From contig DYJE01000030.1 in NCBI GenBank assembly GCA_020723285.1, positions 1-64,000 of the forward strand: 64,000 bases of DNA, written 5' to 3'. Position numbers and translations under genes: made by a program. How positions within the stretch are numbered: the first letter of the stretch is position 1; the number at the start of each line of letters is the position of its first letter. The notes beneath the pieces are model-generated. The model made no database searches. It saw only the letters and a list, made by a program, of their open reading frames with translations, and had not been told where the DNA came from. This stretch comes from Desulforapulum autotrophicum. Lineage in GTDB: Bacteria; Desulfobacterota; Desulfobacteria; Desulfobacterales; Desulfolunaceae. Positions 1 to 11,100 of the stretch are shown piece after piece.

Positions 1-3
1 AGC

Positions 4-160
4 CTATCGTAGGTCGGGTTGAGGCACGAAACCCGACAAATGACCCGATCCATTATAATCAAAACGGATATGACCCTTGCGACCGCTCTGTTTAACATCC
101 GTCACCCTTCGTTGTGCGGAGGCCCGTCGGCTTTCGTTCCTCAAGCCGACCTACATCTGC
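4..160. repeat. Composite BIME-like repeat, copy A (two inverted REP palindromes)
   Basis: Two REP-like palindromes face each other across about 85 bp. The left one (9-39) reads gtaggtcgggtt, a short loop, then aaacccgaca. The right one (125-154) is its mirror, with cgtcggctttcg followed by aagccgacctac. The spacer is related to that of a second copy at 41066-41204, so the pair moves or is conserved as one unit. No coding function is seen in 1-237. Confidence 0.75.
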
Positions 161-162
161 AA

Positions 163-206
163 CCCATTCACCATTCGATGTTGTATGTTCGATGTTCGAT
201 GTTCAT
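163..206. repeat. Dispersed short tandem repeat (GATGTTCGATGTTCG type)
   Basis: Imperfect iterations of a 7-8 bp unit close to ttcgatgt. The reverse complement of nearly the same stretch occurs at 27045-27088. Short spurious reading frames of the type MLxVRCSMFI / NIEHRTSNIE arise from it. It is a repeat, not a gene. Confidence 0.65.
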
Positions 207-237
207 AATCACCGGCAGAATAAACAATAACTGACCA

Positions 238-666
238 TCATCTCTCGAACGCTTCTTTTTTTTCAGCCGCTTCTGCCCTGGCCTTGACCTCCCTGTAGAA
301 ATCCGCGCCCCATCCCGTGAGTTTGCCATCCACCATCACCAGGGGTGTGCATTCCTCTAAGGTAGCCGAACCGTCGCTGACTTTCGTTCCCGTATAATAG
401 AAAAAAACCTTCCCAACGTCTTCGTCTGCGGTTCCGAACTCTCCGTAAAGATCGGGCATGCCCATCAGGCTGTAAACCTCGTCCGAATCCATGCCCCGTT
501 CGAGACGTCCGAGATTGAAGGTGTTTTTCCGGTCCTCGATTTCATAGGCAAGGGGTTCACACTCAGGTTTCCAGGCCACGGTTTTGGAATCGTGATTCCA
601 GTAGAACGAGCAGCCGGAAAGACCGGCCGCCACAAACATCAGAAACACGGTCAGACTTTCTTTCAT
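238..666 (-). CDS. Small lipoprotein, BamE/SmpA-like
   Basis: 142 aa. The start at 666 is chosen because AGGAGG lies about 8 nt upstream and the protein then begins with a lipoprotein signal ending in a lipobox (GLSGC, Cys at about residue 19). The middle holds an ERGMDSDEVYSLMGMPD stretch, which resembles the helix-turn of the SmpA/OmlA (BamE) fold, where a low-complexity helix precedes a short beta-sheet. It is the last gene of the two-partner-secretion cluster, 19 nt after the porin-like gene. A role in outer-membrane assembly or stabilisation of the porin or TpsB is an inference from fold and position. It could equally be an unrelated small lipoprotein. Confidence 0.6.
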   Translation of the reverse strand: MKESLTVFLMFVAAGLSGCSFYWNHDSKTVAWKPECEPLAYEIEDRKNTFNLGRLERGMDSDEVYSLMGMPDLYGEFGTADEDVGKVFFYYTGTKVSDGSATLEECTPLVMVDGKLTGWGADFYREVKARAEAAEKKEAFER

Positions 667-685
667 CACAGGCCTCCTTGACACC

Positions 686-2185
686 TTAGAACTTCACGTT
701 GAGATCCAGCTGAAACTGGTCGATGGAAAGCTGGGGGCCGCTGATCTCGTTGGCGCTTATCCACTGGGCGTCCAGCCACACGTTGCCGAGGATTCCGAAT
801 GAGCCTTTGAGGTTCCAGCCTTTGGCGTTGGTTCCGCCCATATGGAAATCGGAATCGGTGAAGGCGTCCAGCACGGCGTCGGCACCCAGATGCTTGTATG
901 CGAACGTCCACTGCCATTCGCCGAAAGACCGGACACTGGCGTGGCCCACCATCAGTTCCACCTTGACGCCGGTGCTGTCGTCACGGACAGCTTCTCCTGT
1001 GCGACGTTTCAGTTCATCCCGGTCGAAACCCAGATTTTCCACCATGTTGGCGGTGAGTTTCACATGGACCGGGTAATACCAGGCGCAGTCCACGGAAGCG
1101 ACAAGGTCCAGCAGGCGGAAATCGCCGGCGATGCCCGGCGTGAAACTGCTGGAATCCGCCGAAATGTTGATCAGGGTGTTTCCTTTCTGCTGGTACAGGG
1201 GCGATGTCCAGTCGTTGAGGTTGGGTGTGGCGGCGGAGTTCACCACCCCCTTGATGTGTTCGTAATGGTAGTACGCCGAGGTCAGCACAAAGGAAAGATC
1301 GCTGCCGTGACGGTATTCCATACCCAGCTGGCCGCCCAGCAGCCATTTGTCCGAATACCATTCCTCTTCCTGGAGCGGAAAGGCCCCGGCCACAAAAATC
1401 GGCCCGAAAGTTCGTGTTTTCCGGGTGTCATAACTCATGGCGAGGCCTTCGAAAGCCAGATCCCCGTCCCACACCAGGTCCGTGGCGATGAACGGCGAGG
1501 GAAAACGCCCGGCCATAACGGAACACCAGGGTTTTGACGGCATGGGCAGTAGTTTCAGGTAGGCGAGGTCGATGAGCACACTGTCCTTGTTCAGGTAGTC
1601 GCCCAATGTGTCGTTGGTGGACACGGGGTTCGACGAGCTTCCGCTGGCGAGGCGGATCTCGAACATCGTCTGGGGGTTGATCTCGGATGTCAGGCCAAGG
1701 CGCGCACGGGTCCTGTAACGTTCCTGGTCCTCACGGGTGTTGATCAGGTAGGATGTGTCCTGGGGGTCCACGATGAGGCCGTTGTCCTCTCCGTAGGAAA
1801 TACCCTCGTAACGTACCCTGAAATCCCCATAAATCCTGGTTTTTTTCGTCCATTCGGGAACGGACAGGTGCATGCGGTCCAGCCAGTTTTTGTCTTCCTG
1901 GCGCATCTCTTCCCGGATCTGGTTTTTAATGTCCTCGATCACGCTCCTTGGAAGGGTCATGGCCGGGGTTTTGCCGTTTTCAGACGATACCTCGGTCTCA
2001 CCCGCCTCCGCCGGGGTTTCATCGTCAACTTCCATCGGAGTTTCATCATTTCCTGCTTCGGAAATGGCCGCCGTATCATCCGGCATGTCATCGCAGTGAC
2101 CGGGAACAGCGCCTGCCATCACCAGAATCATCAGAGCGAAAGCCAGAAGGCCGTTCCATGTCCCCACGTTCATCACCCGTTTCAT
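686..2185 (-). CDS. Putative outer-membrane porin (Porin_5-like)
   Basis: 499 aa. A signal peptide is followed by a Glu/Asp/Thr-rich linker (about residues 30-75), a short predicted coiled coil (residues about 80-105, IEDIKNQIREEMRQEDKNW), and then a long beta-rich region starting at TRIYGDFRVRYEG. It has alternating aromatic/hydrophobic strands and ends in a terminal FQLDLNVKF, a typical outer-membrane C-terminal Phe signature. Coiled coil plus barrel fits the putative-porin family often annotated Porin_5. AGGAG lies 10 nt upstream of the chosen ATG. It lies directly behind exbB/exbD/tonB, so it may be the outer-membrane partner of that energy transducer. The substrate is unknown. Confidence 0.72.
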   Translation of the reverse strand: MKRVMNVGTWNGLLAFALMILVMAGAVPGHCDDMPDDTAAISEAGNDETPMEVDDETPAEAGETEVSSENGKTPAMTLPRSVIEDIKNQIREEMRQEDKNWLDRMHLSVPEWTKKTRIYGDFRVRYEGISYGEDNGLIVDPQDTSYLINTREDQERYRTRARLGLTSEINPQTMFEIRLASGSSSNPVSTNDTLGDYLNKDSVLIDLAYLKLLPMPSKPWCSVMAGRFPSPFIATDLVWDGDLAFEGLAMSYDTRKTRTFGPIFVAGAFPLQEEEWYSDKWLLGGQLGMEYRHGSDLSFVLTSAYYHYEHIKGVVNSAATPNLNDWTSPLYQQKGNTLINISADSSSFTPGIAGDFRLLDLVASVDCAWYYPVHVKLTANMVENLGFDRDELKRRTGEAVRDDSTGVKVELMVGHASVRSFGEWQWTFAYKHLGADAVLDAFTDSDFHMGGTNAKGWNLKGSFGILGNVWLDAQWISANEISGPQLSIDQFQLDLNVKF

Positions 2186-2208
2186 TGCTGTCTATTTCTC
2201 CTATTTAT

Positions 2209-2904
2209 TTACGCCTTGCCTTTGGATAAAATTCTGAACCGCAGCGCCCGGGGCATGTCCTGGGGCGGCATATCGTCGAAACCCGCGCCGGCCAGTGATT
2301 TCAGGATCGCCGCGTCCATACGGGCGTTGCCCGAGGATTTCAGCAGCGCATACTTGACAACCCGTCCGTCCTCGTCCAGTTCCACACGAACCAGGGCCTT
2401 CAGTTCTCCTTCGGGAATGCCGCCGTTTTTTTCCAGGTGGTCCCTGACCCGGTCACTGATCTCTTTCTGAACCATGGCGGTGTACCATCTGAACTGTCCG
2501 TCGCTGCCGTCTCCGCTCAGAATGGATCGCCCGCCTTTTTTCGCCCTCAGTCCGAAACCGTCGGCGCCCGAGGCGTCGGAATCCACGCCCAGCTGGTCGT
2601 CGATGGCCTTGGTCTCGTCAGGAGATTCTTCGGGCTGATCCTGCTCCTCGGGTTCGGGGATTTCTTCCACAACCTCCTCTTTCTTGACCTCCGGCTCCGG
2701 GGGTTTTTCCTGAACCTTGGGAGGCGGAGGAGGAAGAAGGGTGATGCTCTGGATTCGTTTCTTCCTGTTGCCCGAATCCCCCTGCATCGCCAGGATCACC
2801 AATCCCGCGATGATCAGTATCAGCACGCCGACCGCCACGCCCACGATGATTTTCGTCGGGTCCTTTTTTGACCCGGCTTTCTTTTTTACCGATGCGTCCG
2901 TCAT
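2209..2904 (-). CDS. TonB-family energy transducer
   Basis: 231 aa. An N-terminal cytoplasmic stretch rich in Lys is followed by one membrane segment (residues about 20-42, IIVGVAVGVLILIIAGLVIL), a Pro/Glu-rich periplasmic spacer (residues about 55-95, with PPPPP and PEPEV runs), and a C-terminal TonB-like domain (VRDHLEKNGGIPEGELKALV and onward, ending in LRFRILSKG). This order is diagnostic for TonB. Proteins of this family carry proton-motive energy harvested by ExbB/ExbD to outer-membrane receptors. The gene lies 22 nt after exbD and 23 nt before the porin-like gene. No classical TonB-dependent receptor is visible in the window, so its outer-membrane client is unknown; TpsB or the porin are the candidates by position. 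Confidence 0.85.
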   Translation of the reverse strand: MTDASVKKKAGSKKDPTKIIVGVAVGVLILIIAGLVILAMQGDSGNRKKRIQSITLLPPPPPKVQEKPPEPEVKKEEVVEEIPEPEEQDQPEESPDETKAIDDQLGVDSDASGADGFGLRAKKGGRSILSGDGSDGQFRWYTAMVQKEISDRVRDHLEKNGGIPEGELKALVRVELDEDGRVVKYALLKSSGNARMDAAILKSLAGAGFDDMPPQDMPRALRFRILSKGKA

Positions 2905-2926
2905 GTTCGATCCGTTTCCTTCAGCG

Positions 2927-3334
2927 TCATTTCACCAGTTTCTGGGTCACCAGGCCCAGCTGGGTGATTTCCAGTTTGGACATGATGTCGAGAACGCTGA
3001 TCACTTTCTGGTAATAGATCTTTTCATCGCCCTTGATCACCACGGGAAGATCCGGGTCCACGGCCCTGAACTGGGCTAGCCGGGTTTCCAGTTCCTCAAG
3101 GGTTACCGGATAGGCGTCCAGGTAGATCTGCCCGTTCTCGTGGATGGTCACGGCCTTGGTTTTCGGTTTCACCAGACTGGGTGTGTTGCTGGCTTTGGGC
3201 AGGTTCACCTTGATGCCCTGAATGGCCGCAGTGATGGCAATGATAAACACCACCAGGAGGGTCCAGGCCAGATCCAGCAGAGGCGTCACGTTGATTTCGT
3301 TGAAATTGGCCAGTTCGAAAAAATCCCGTTTCAT
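2927..3334 (-). CDS. exbD: ExbD/TolR-family biopolymer transport protein
   Basis: 135 aa, the usual length. A single N-terminal membrane helix begins NEINVTPLLDLAWTLLVVF and carries the conserved proton-pathway Asp (D21). A periplasmic beta/alpha domain follows (VTIHENGQIYLDAYPVTLEEL, then PDLPVVIKGDEKIYYQKV). It forms the stator with ExbB. The start codon overlaps the stop of the ExbB-fusion gene (ATGA), indicating translational coupling. Confidence 0.92.
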   Translation of the reverse strand: MKRDFFELANFNEINVTPLLDLAWTLLVVFIIAITAAIQGIKVNLPKASNTPSLVKPKTKAVTIHENGQIYLDAYPVTLEELETRLAQFRAVDPDLPVVIKGDEKIYYQKVISVLDIMSKLEITQLGLVTQKLVK

Positions 3335-5133
3335 CGGTCTCCTCCGAAAGTCCGGTCTGTGAGAAGGCTGAACTCGTCCAGATAGATGTTGAGGTCGATG
3401 GTGGCGGAGCGAATCCTTGAACTTAAGTAGTTGTAGCCGAAAAGGGCCGGGATGGCCACGATCAGCCCGAACACCGTGGTGGCCAGGGCCGAGGCCACGC
3501 CGGGGGCGATGGCCATGATGTTGGCTTCCCCCATGTCAGCCATGGCCGCGAAGGTGCTCATGACGCCCCACACCGTTCCAAGAAGCCCGAGAAAGGGTCC
3601 GCCGGAAATGGCCATGGTGAGAATGGTCATGCCGTCGTTCATCCGGGTCGTCTCGGCGATCAGTGTTTTTTCAAGCTCGGATTTCACGTAGTCCATCTGT
3701 TTGCCGGTGAGGTTGCCGTCCTCCTTGTCCAGGTCGAACCAGCGTCCGATGGCGTCGGTCCCGGCCTTGTAAAGCCTGTACAATGAGGACTGGTCGAAAT
3801 CCGTGATGGCCAGCCGGAACATCGACCGGTCGTCCGAGTTTTTCAGCGATTCCCGGAACATCAGGTTTTCCTTTTTCATTACCCTGAAGTTCAGCGCCTT
3901 GGATCCGATGACGACCCAGCTCATCACGCCCTGGACCATCAGGATGCCGATGATCAGCCAGCCGTCCAGGGTGATGTTTTTGGCCACGATGCTCATGTAG
4001 ACCATGGGAAGGCCGCCGCCGTCGTTGCCGATTTCGGGGCCGGCGATCACACAGACCTTGTCCGCACCCTGGGTGGCGAAATCCATGCGGATGCGGTCTT
4101 CCGTGAGAGCGAATCCCCCGATGCGGACCTCGTCCAGTTCACCGGTGAAAAACCCTGAGCCCTTCACCGTGGAACCCAGGGCCATGTCACCTGAAAAAGC
4201 GGGGAGCTTTCCCTTGACATTCATCCAGTCAATCTTGATTCCGTCCACATACACGGTGACAAGGCCCTCGGGCGTTCCCGTCACCGCCACGTGGTGCCAT
4301 ACGCCGGGGGATAAGGCCGCCGTTTTTTCCGTGGCCTGGGAACCGCCGGGAGAATCAACCCGGCAGAACAGCTTGGTTCCGTCCACGCCCACGATGAGCT
4401 CTCCTTTGCCCGTGCGGTTGAACAACACGGCGTCGGTCAATGCGGTGGGAATCTTGACCCAGGCGGCCACGGTGAAACCCTCTTTCATATCCAGGGAAGG
4501 TGCCGGGGCAAAGGTCATATGGTCGGTGATGCCGTTAAAGGATATGCCGCTTCCGATCACCGAGGGCAGGCCCTGGCTGCCGGAAAATCCTGAAACCGCG
4601 ACGTTTTTCCCGGAGCTGTCCGACGGGTTTCCTTCAGTCTCACGGAAGTGAAACACCGCCGAGGCGTTCCCGAATGTTCCGTGCTCGTCTTCACCGCTCA
4701 CGGCCTCGTTGTTGCCAAAGTACATCCAGACATAATCCTGGTTGGAATTGCCGGACACCTTGGGCATCATAACCCAGATCACGGCGATTTCCTCCTGGCC
4801 GTCGTAGCTCTCGATATGGTGTTTGAGGACCGTCTTGTTGTCGGCGGCGACAAAACGGATGTCCGCGCCGTCGTCCCTGGCTCCGGCAAAGTTCATGTTG
4901 CCTGTGTGGAGCCGGATGAGAACCGGGGTTTCACCCAGGTTGCCCTGGACATCGGCACCTGACGGAGTGGTGTCCAGAGCCATTTTCTTCCGGAGCTGCC
5001 AGTCGTCGTTCCACCATGTTTCATCAGCCCATGCGACGCCAAGCAACGCGAAAACAAACACGATCATCACCATCAGCCCGCCCACGCATCTCCGCGCGCC
5101 ATTGAATCTTCTCTTGCCGCCCATACCGGTCAC
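3331..5133 (-). CDS. DUF2341-LamG-ExbB/TolQ fusion protein
   Basis: 600 aa. It has a signal peptide (residues about 20-37) and a DUF2341-like domain (about 40-140, beginning WWNDDWQLRKKM). A LamG/concanavalin-like jelly roll follows (about 165-355; GFTVAAWVKIP, WHHVAVTG, GELDEVRIG). The C-terminal 220 residues are ExbB/TolQ/MotA-type, with membrane helices near 390-412, 515-537 and 555-577 and the signature GPFLGLLGTVWGVMSTF. Ordinary ExbB is about 240 aa, so the extra 370 residues form a large periplasmic lectin-like head. It overlaps tpsA by 4 nt. The start is GTG at 5133; an ATG at 5124 is also possible. The sugar- or protein-binding role of the head is inferred. Confidence 0.88.
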   Translation of the reverse strand: MTGMGGKRRFNGARRCVGGLMVMIVFVFALLGVAWADETWWNDDWQLRKKMALDTTPSGADVQGNLGETPVLIRLHTGNMNFAGARDDGADIRFVAADNKTVLKHHIESYDGQEEIAVIWVMMPKVSGNSNQDYVWMYFGNNEAVSGEDEHGTFGNASAVFHFRETEGNPSDSSGKNVAVSGFSGSQGLPSVIGSGISFNGITDHMTFAPAPSLDMKEGFTVAAWVKIPTALTDAVLFNRTGKGELIVGVDGTKLFCRVDSPGGSQATEKTAALSPGVWHHVAVTGTPEGLVTVYVDGIKIDWMNVKGKLPAFSGDMALGSTVKGSGFFTGELDEVRIGGFALTEDRIRMDFATQGADKVCVIAGPEIGNDGGGLPMVYMSIVAKNITLDGWLIIGILMVQGVMSWVVIGSKALNFRVMKKENLMFRESLKNSDDRSMFRLAITDFDQSSLYRLYKAGTDAIGRWFDLDKEDGNLTGKQMDYVKSELEKTLIAETTRMNDGMTILTMAISGGPFLGLLGTVWGVMSTFAAMADMGEANIMAIAPGVASALATTVFGLIVAIPALFGYNYLSSRIRSATIDLNIYLDEFSLLTDRTFGGDR

Positions 5134-8100
5134 ATCCCTCCATCGTTAACATCAAATCCCATGAATTCCACCCGGAGCCAGCTGGGCAGAAACGTCTCTT
5201 CCATTTTTTTGGCGCTTTCCTCGAACGCCTTGTTCACCGCCGAAAGGGCCGACGCCGTGTCCCCGACCTGGGACGCGGCAAGGGAACCGGCCCCGGAGAT
5301 GGCCCCCAGGTTCACCGTGCTTTCCGCCACCATGGGCGTCCCCACGGCCCCTTGCGAAAAACTGATATTCTGGACATTCAGCACTTTTTCCGCGGCCAGG
5401 AACAGCCTGCTTCCGGCGATGCCGGCCTCGCCCGCGTCGATGACGCCGGCAGGGGCGAACAGGAACACGTTGCCGGGTTCGGGTTTTTCAGCCTTGCCTT
5501 CCAGCCCGTCGGGATCGAAGGTCAGGGCGCGGATGCCGCTGCCCACCGCCACCGGGGTCCTTCGCACCACCTTGGTTCCGTCTTCATTGGTTATGACCTG
5601 GCTCCGTCCGGTGCTCACCTCGGTCCGCGAACCCCGGCCGGCGTTGATGTTTCCCTGGTCACTCCACACTCCGATGTCTCCGCCCAGCCAGGTCATGAGC
5701 CGGGCCTCGTTCACGTTCACATCCCCTATGGCGAACACGTCGATGTCACCGGTGAACATGGCGTTGATCCCCGTGCTTTCCTTGTCGGCGCTGGAGGAGA
5801 ACACACTCTGGCCCACGCTGATATCCCCTTTGGCGATGATGGAAATGTCGCCGCCGCTTCGGGTGGCGATCTGGGAGCGGACCATGTCGATGTTGCCTGC
5901 CGCGGAGTTTTCCGTTGCCTTTGAATCCGAAGTTTCGCCGGGTCCCGTGTAGCCCGGAAGGGTCTGTTTCAGGTAGGCCCGCGCTGCGGCGATCAGGTCA
6001 TCCGCGACGTAGCCACCGTCCTTTTCCTCACCCAGAATATCCATGAACGCGCTGAGAAACGCCTCGTCCGCACCGTCCACGGCTTTTTTCACCTCCGCAA
6101 GAATCATGTCCGCTCCAACGGTGTGGCCGTCCGCACCCAGGGCCGTGGAGTAGGCCGTGCCCAGGGCTTTCACCATGTCAAGGAAAACACCGGACCGGGT
6201 TACGGCATCCAGGTCAAAAGCTCCGGCGAACCCCGAAACCACCAGGATGTCGCAGCCTTCGGCGGAAAGGGCCGGATTCCACAGACTGCCCACGCTGGTG
6301 ATACCTTCGGAGTTCCCGAGGTCAATGTCACCCCCCGCCATCACCGCCACATGTCCCGGCCCGCCCATTTCGATTTTCGCAAAATTTTCATCTTTGTTGA
6401 CTGTCGTGCTGAACGTGATATCGCCCCCGGCCTTGATTAGTGTCAGATCGTCGGCATGAAGGTTCTGGCCTGTAAGCCCGAGATCCAGAATATCGCCTCC
6501 CGCGATGATTTCAGCTTTTTTCGGAAGCACCAGATTGAGGTTCCGGATATCCCCGCCGGCCTGAATTCGCACGGCCTTTTCGTCATTCACATGATTTAAG
6601 TGATCTGGCAAAACGCTGATGTAATTGATAAGCCTTGAATCAGCATCAATCAGCAGGTCAAACAGGGACAAAATTGGGGTCCGTGCAAGGGTTAAATCGT
6701 AGGCCCACATATCGAGTGTGGCTTTTAAATTTATCGAGCCATCAACATCCTCCTTGTCGATATCCCCTGCGGCAGTCAGATTCAGCTGTCCGTTTTCCGA
6801 TGAGAAAAGAGATAAATTATCAATCAAATGGATGTCATTGCCTGAAATTAGGGTCAGGGAAGGTGGAAGAATTGACGCCCATGAACCATATTCTGGTTCA
6901 ATCCTTAAATTTATTTCACTTTGGAAAAAACCCGATCGCCCCTTGATGCTGATATCGCCGATCCCGGAAATGATCGTGGCCGATGCGTTCTCCGAATATC
7001 CTGGGTTCCATGTTCTATTGGTCCGATTATATAATAAATTATCAGAATGTATGTTCAGCATCGAAGGACTGACAACAGAGCCTAAGGCAATGGACCCTTG
7101 AGCGAAAAGAGTCATGGCCGCATCGCACAGTTCAAGGGTTTGATTCTCCATCACCGTATCCGTTCCGAAACTGCCCGCAGTGTAAAGCCTGCCGGTACCC
7201 TTGTTCACCAGAAATCGTCCGTTGAGATCCCCTCCGGCGACAGCGGCAAGCTTCCCCTCACCAAACACCCCCCCAAAACAGGACAGACTTCCCTGGGTGT
7301 CAATCCGCACATCACCTCCGCCCATGGCGGCGATGCCCTGGGTCCAGACGGGGCTGTTCGTATAAATCTTGGACGTTGTTTCACCATATCCGGCCGCCCA
7401 ATGCACCTCATCGACGTCTTCGGCGTTTTTCAAGACAGTGGAGACACTCCATTCCCGCTCAACCGGACAGCCTGAAATATCCCCGCCACTTTGAACAGTG
7501 ATATCGCCACCGTTTTTGTAGAGAAATCCCAGATCGAACCGGGACTGGTTGGACACAGACGCCCCCACCTGGTATCCCTCAAGGCTGTCCGGAGCTTCAC
7601 CGGTGGTGCGTACGGAGCCGGTGATGGATAGATTGCCGGTTTTTCGCGTTTTAAATTCAATATCCCCGGCCGCCGAGACGTCGATGTCGCCGGTTCCGTT
7701 CTGCACCGCCCCGCCGGTCAGGGTCAGGGTGTCCCCGGTTTCCAGGGTGATGCTTCCGTCATAGGACGCCACAGAGCAGTAATTTCCGTCGTTTTCCACG
7801 GAATAGAACTGCTCCCGCCCCCAGCCCAGAGCCATGGCAAGGCGGCTTGACAGTCGGATGTCCCCGCTTTCCGAATACACCAGGCTTCCGTTGGACAATG
7901 TGAGCTTTCCTGCGGTTCCGCTGTCTGCGGTGGCCGAACGGTCCGACGCGCCGAAATCTGCTCCGGCGGTGAGGATGACGTTCCAGGAGTCCCTTTGGGT
8001 TCCGGTTTTCAAATCGTTCAGCAGGGTGGGGTGTGAGAGGAGCGCAGCGCCGTTTGACAGTGTCAGATCACCTTCTGACCTCAGAACCAGGGTGCCGGGT

Positions 8101-11100
8101 TCCGTTGCGAACCCGTTCATGTCCCAGTCCGTGGAAAAGATCATGTTGCCGGAACTCCGGAGTTCAATGCCCGGAGCCACGCGGAACAGACCCGATCCTT
8201 CCATTTCCGTTCCGGTCCGGTCCGTCAGGGTCAGGTTCTGAAGGAGTTTGGCCACGGTTCCGCTGGCGGCCACGGCGGCCATGAAATCTTCCGTTTCCTG
8301 TTTCACGTCCGCCAGCACACCGGCGTTGACCGCCGTTACGCCCTCTTTCACGTCAAAAGCCGTCACCGTCACCGAGGACGCGCCCTTGACCGTTCCGTCA
8401 AGGTTCACAGCAACGCTATCGCCGTCTTTCCGGACCGCGTTGACAGTGACGCTCCCGCCGGAAGCCGCCTCAGCGCCGGACACGTCAATCAGTGCACCCT
8501 GCTCAAGGGCCAGGACACCGGAGACAGCGGTGAGGGACACGTTTCCGCCGTTGCCCGCCGTTCCTGTGGCCGTGATACGGCTGTCGTTTTCAAGAACCAG
8601 GTCTTTTCCGGCGTCAAGGACCACGGTTCCGCCTTCATCGGCGGCCCGTCCCAGGGACACGCCCGACGCCACCGTCAGATCGCCCCGGTCTGCGCCGATG
8701 TGGATATCCGATGCTGAAAGACCGCCCGTCACCGTCACATCCCCGTTTCGGACCCTCAGGGTCACCGTGTCATCCAAACCTCCGCGGTTCAGGGCGTTCA
8801 AGACCGTGGCAAGGGCCGGGTCATCGATGCTGTTGACATCCAGGTCCACACGGCTGTCCGAACCTTTTCCTTCAAGGGCTCCAATCAGAGCCACCGTGTT
8901 TTCACGGGCGCTGACGGTCAGGGAGCCTGCCGTACCCTGGCCGCCTGCGGAAACATCGACGGTGGAGCCGCTGTCCGACGTGACTCCGCCATGTGCCGCT
9001 GAAATGAGCACGGACCCTGCCGGGGCATCGCCAGTGCCGGACACGTCGATGACGCTTCCCGGTTTCAGGGTGACACCCTGATCCGCGTTTCCGGTGGCGA
9101 TGAAGGACACCGTTCCCGAAGGCGTGACAATAGCCCCTCTGTGCGTGACGGCAAGGCCTTCAAAGCGGTAGCTTCCGCCCAGGCATTCCTGGACCGGGAC
9201 ACCGCCCCCGCCTTCAAGATTCAACGTTCCGTTCGCCGCCCGGACCGTGGTGTCCGCCGTGGTGTAACGGGTGGTTCCGTCTGTTTTTTCCGTGGCGCTC
9301 ACAAGACCCGTCACCACAGGGGCGGACAAGGTCAGGTCTCCGGCTGCGTCCAGAACGCCCTGGCCTTTGAGGCGGAGTTCCCCGCCCGCGTTCAGCATGG
9401 TTTTTCCGGCTCCGGTCAGGGATATGGACCGGGACACTCCGGTTTCCTTGTCCGATTCCGCACGGTCAGCAAAAGCGACGGTCAGGTTTTCACGGGCGGA
9501 CAGGCTAAAGTTGCCTTCCGGATCTGCGGACGGAGTTTCCGGCGAAACGTCCTTGGCCCCGTTGTTTTCAAGTGACAGTGTCCCGGCGGTAAGGGTCGCT
9601 GTTTTACCTTTTCCACTGTCCGTGTCCAAAGAAAGGGTTGCTGCGTCCAGCACAAGTCCGCCCTGCATTTCAAGGGACAGGCCGCCGTCCACGGAGATAC
9701 CCTTTCGGCTTGTGAGGTAGAGGGTCCGGACGTCCGAAACCATGTCCCACAGGTCTTGATCGAGAATCAGACCCGATGAACCGGCTGCAAAATCCGTATT
9801 TCCTGAAACCAGAGACACTGAACCGGCGGAAAGGCTTAAGGTTCCCTGCTCCACAGCAAGGGTTCCGCCCAGGTTCAGCCCCTGCCCCTCAAGGGTCAGG
9901 AATTCACCGGCCCGGATCACCGAGCCCGGATGGAGATCCACGATACCGTTCGCGGACAGAAGGGAGACGGTGCCTGTTCCGTCAAGGCCGGTGTCGATGG
10001 AACTCCCTCCTTCAAGGGAGATAAGGCTGCCCCTGAGGGTGAGGTTTTCCACGCTGATCCGGCTTGCCGCGGTGACGGTAAGGTCCTCGGTGTCAAGCCC
10101 ACCCAGGGTGATGTTCTCAAAGCCCGAACCTGACAGGCTGGAAGGATCGATGACCAGTTTACCCGCAGCGTCCGTGGTTTCGCCGATGACCACATGAGCC
10201 CCGGAAAGATCGATGGTGCCGCCATGGCCGCCGTCTTTACCCGCGCCTGAAAGGGTGGCGTCCAGCACATGGGTTCCGGCGTTTACGGTAAACGACCCGG
10301 CATCCGGGGCGGTTTTTTCCTTGTACGAGTAATTGCCCTCTTTCAGTACAGCTTCGGCGTTCCGGACCACATAAGCGTGGGCCGTGGGGCTGTGACCGTC
10401 CTGACCCGCAGCGGAAGCGTAGCCGATGATCACCGGGTATCCGGCTTCGCTCACCGTTCCCGAAGCAAGGTTTCTTGCCGCGCCCATGTCGGTGACGATC
10501 AGGGCACCGGGCTGGAAGGCGTATTCTTCGGACATCACAACATACCGGCCTTCGGCCACGCCGGACCCGCCGGACAGCCAGATTCCTTCACCGGTGGCCG
10601 CGTCCGCTGCAAGGGGAAGTAGGACACAGGTTTTATCCGCTTTCAGGGGGTCTGTGGTGCCTTCAACCCCATTCTGGAAAAGATAGGTGTACACCGAACC
10701 TCCGCCTGAGACATCGACGGACGAATTTTTTTCCGACACCACCGTTTCTCCGGCCATGACCACACTGCGGTCTCCCAGGGATTCGAATTTCATTTGTGTC
10801 GATGAGTTATTGGCTGTCTTGTCGGTGACAAGCCACACCGAGGCATCAGATGTATAGTTTCCATAAAGCACCGCAGCGTCTCCGGCGGTGCTGATCCGGC
10901 TGTTCTCCCGCAGGGTCACCCGATCCGCCCGCTGGTAATCTTCCGTGTCCGCGCCGCTTCTGTCCTTGCCGCAAAGAACGATCGAGCCCATGGGCGCTTC
11001 GAGCACGCCGCCATGGTCGATGGTTTCCGCTTCCAGAACCAGTCGACCGCCTGCGGAGTAAACAGGGGATATTTCATCCACGCCCGAAGACAGGGTGGTC

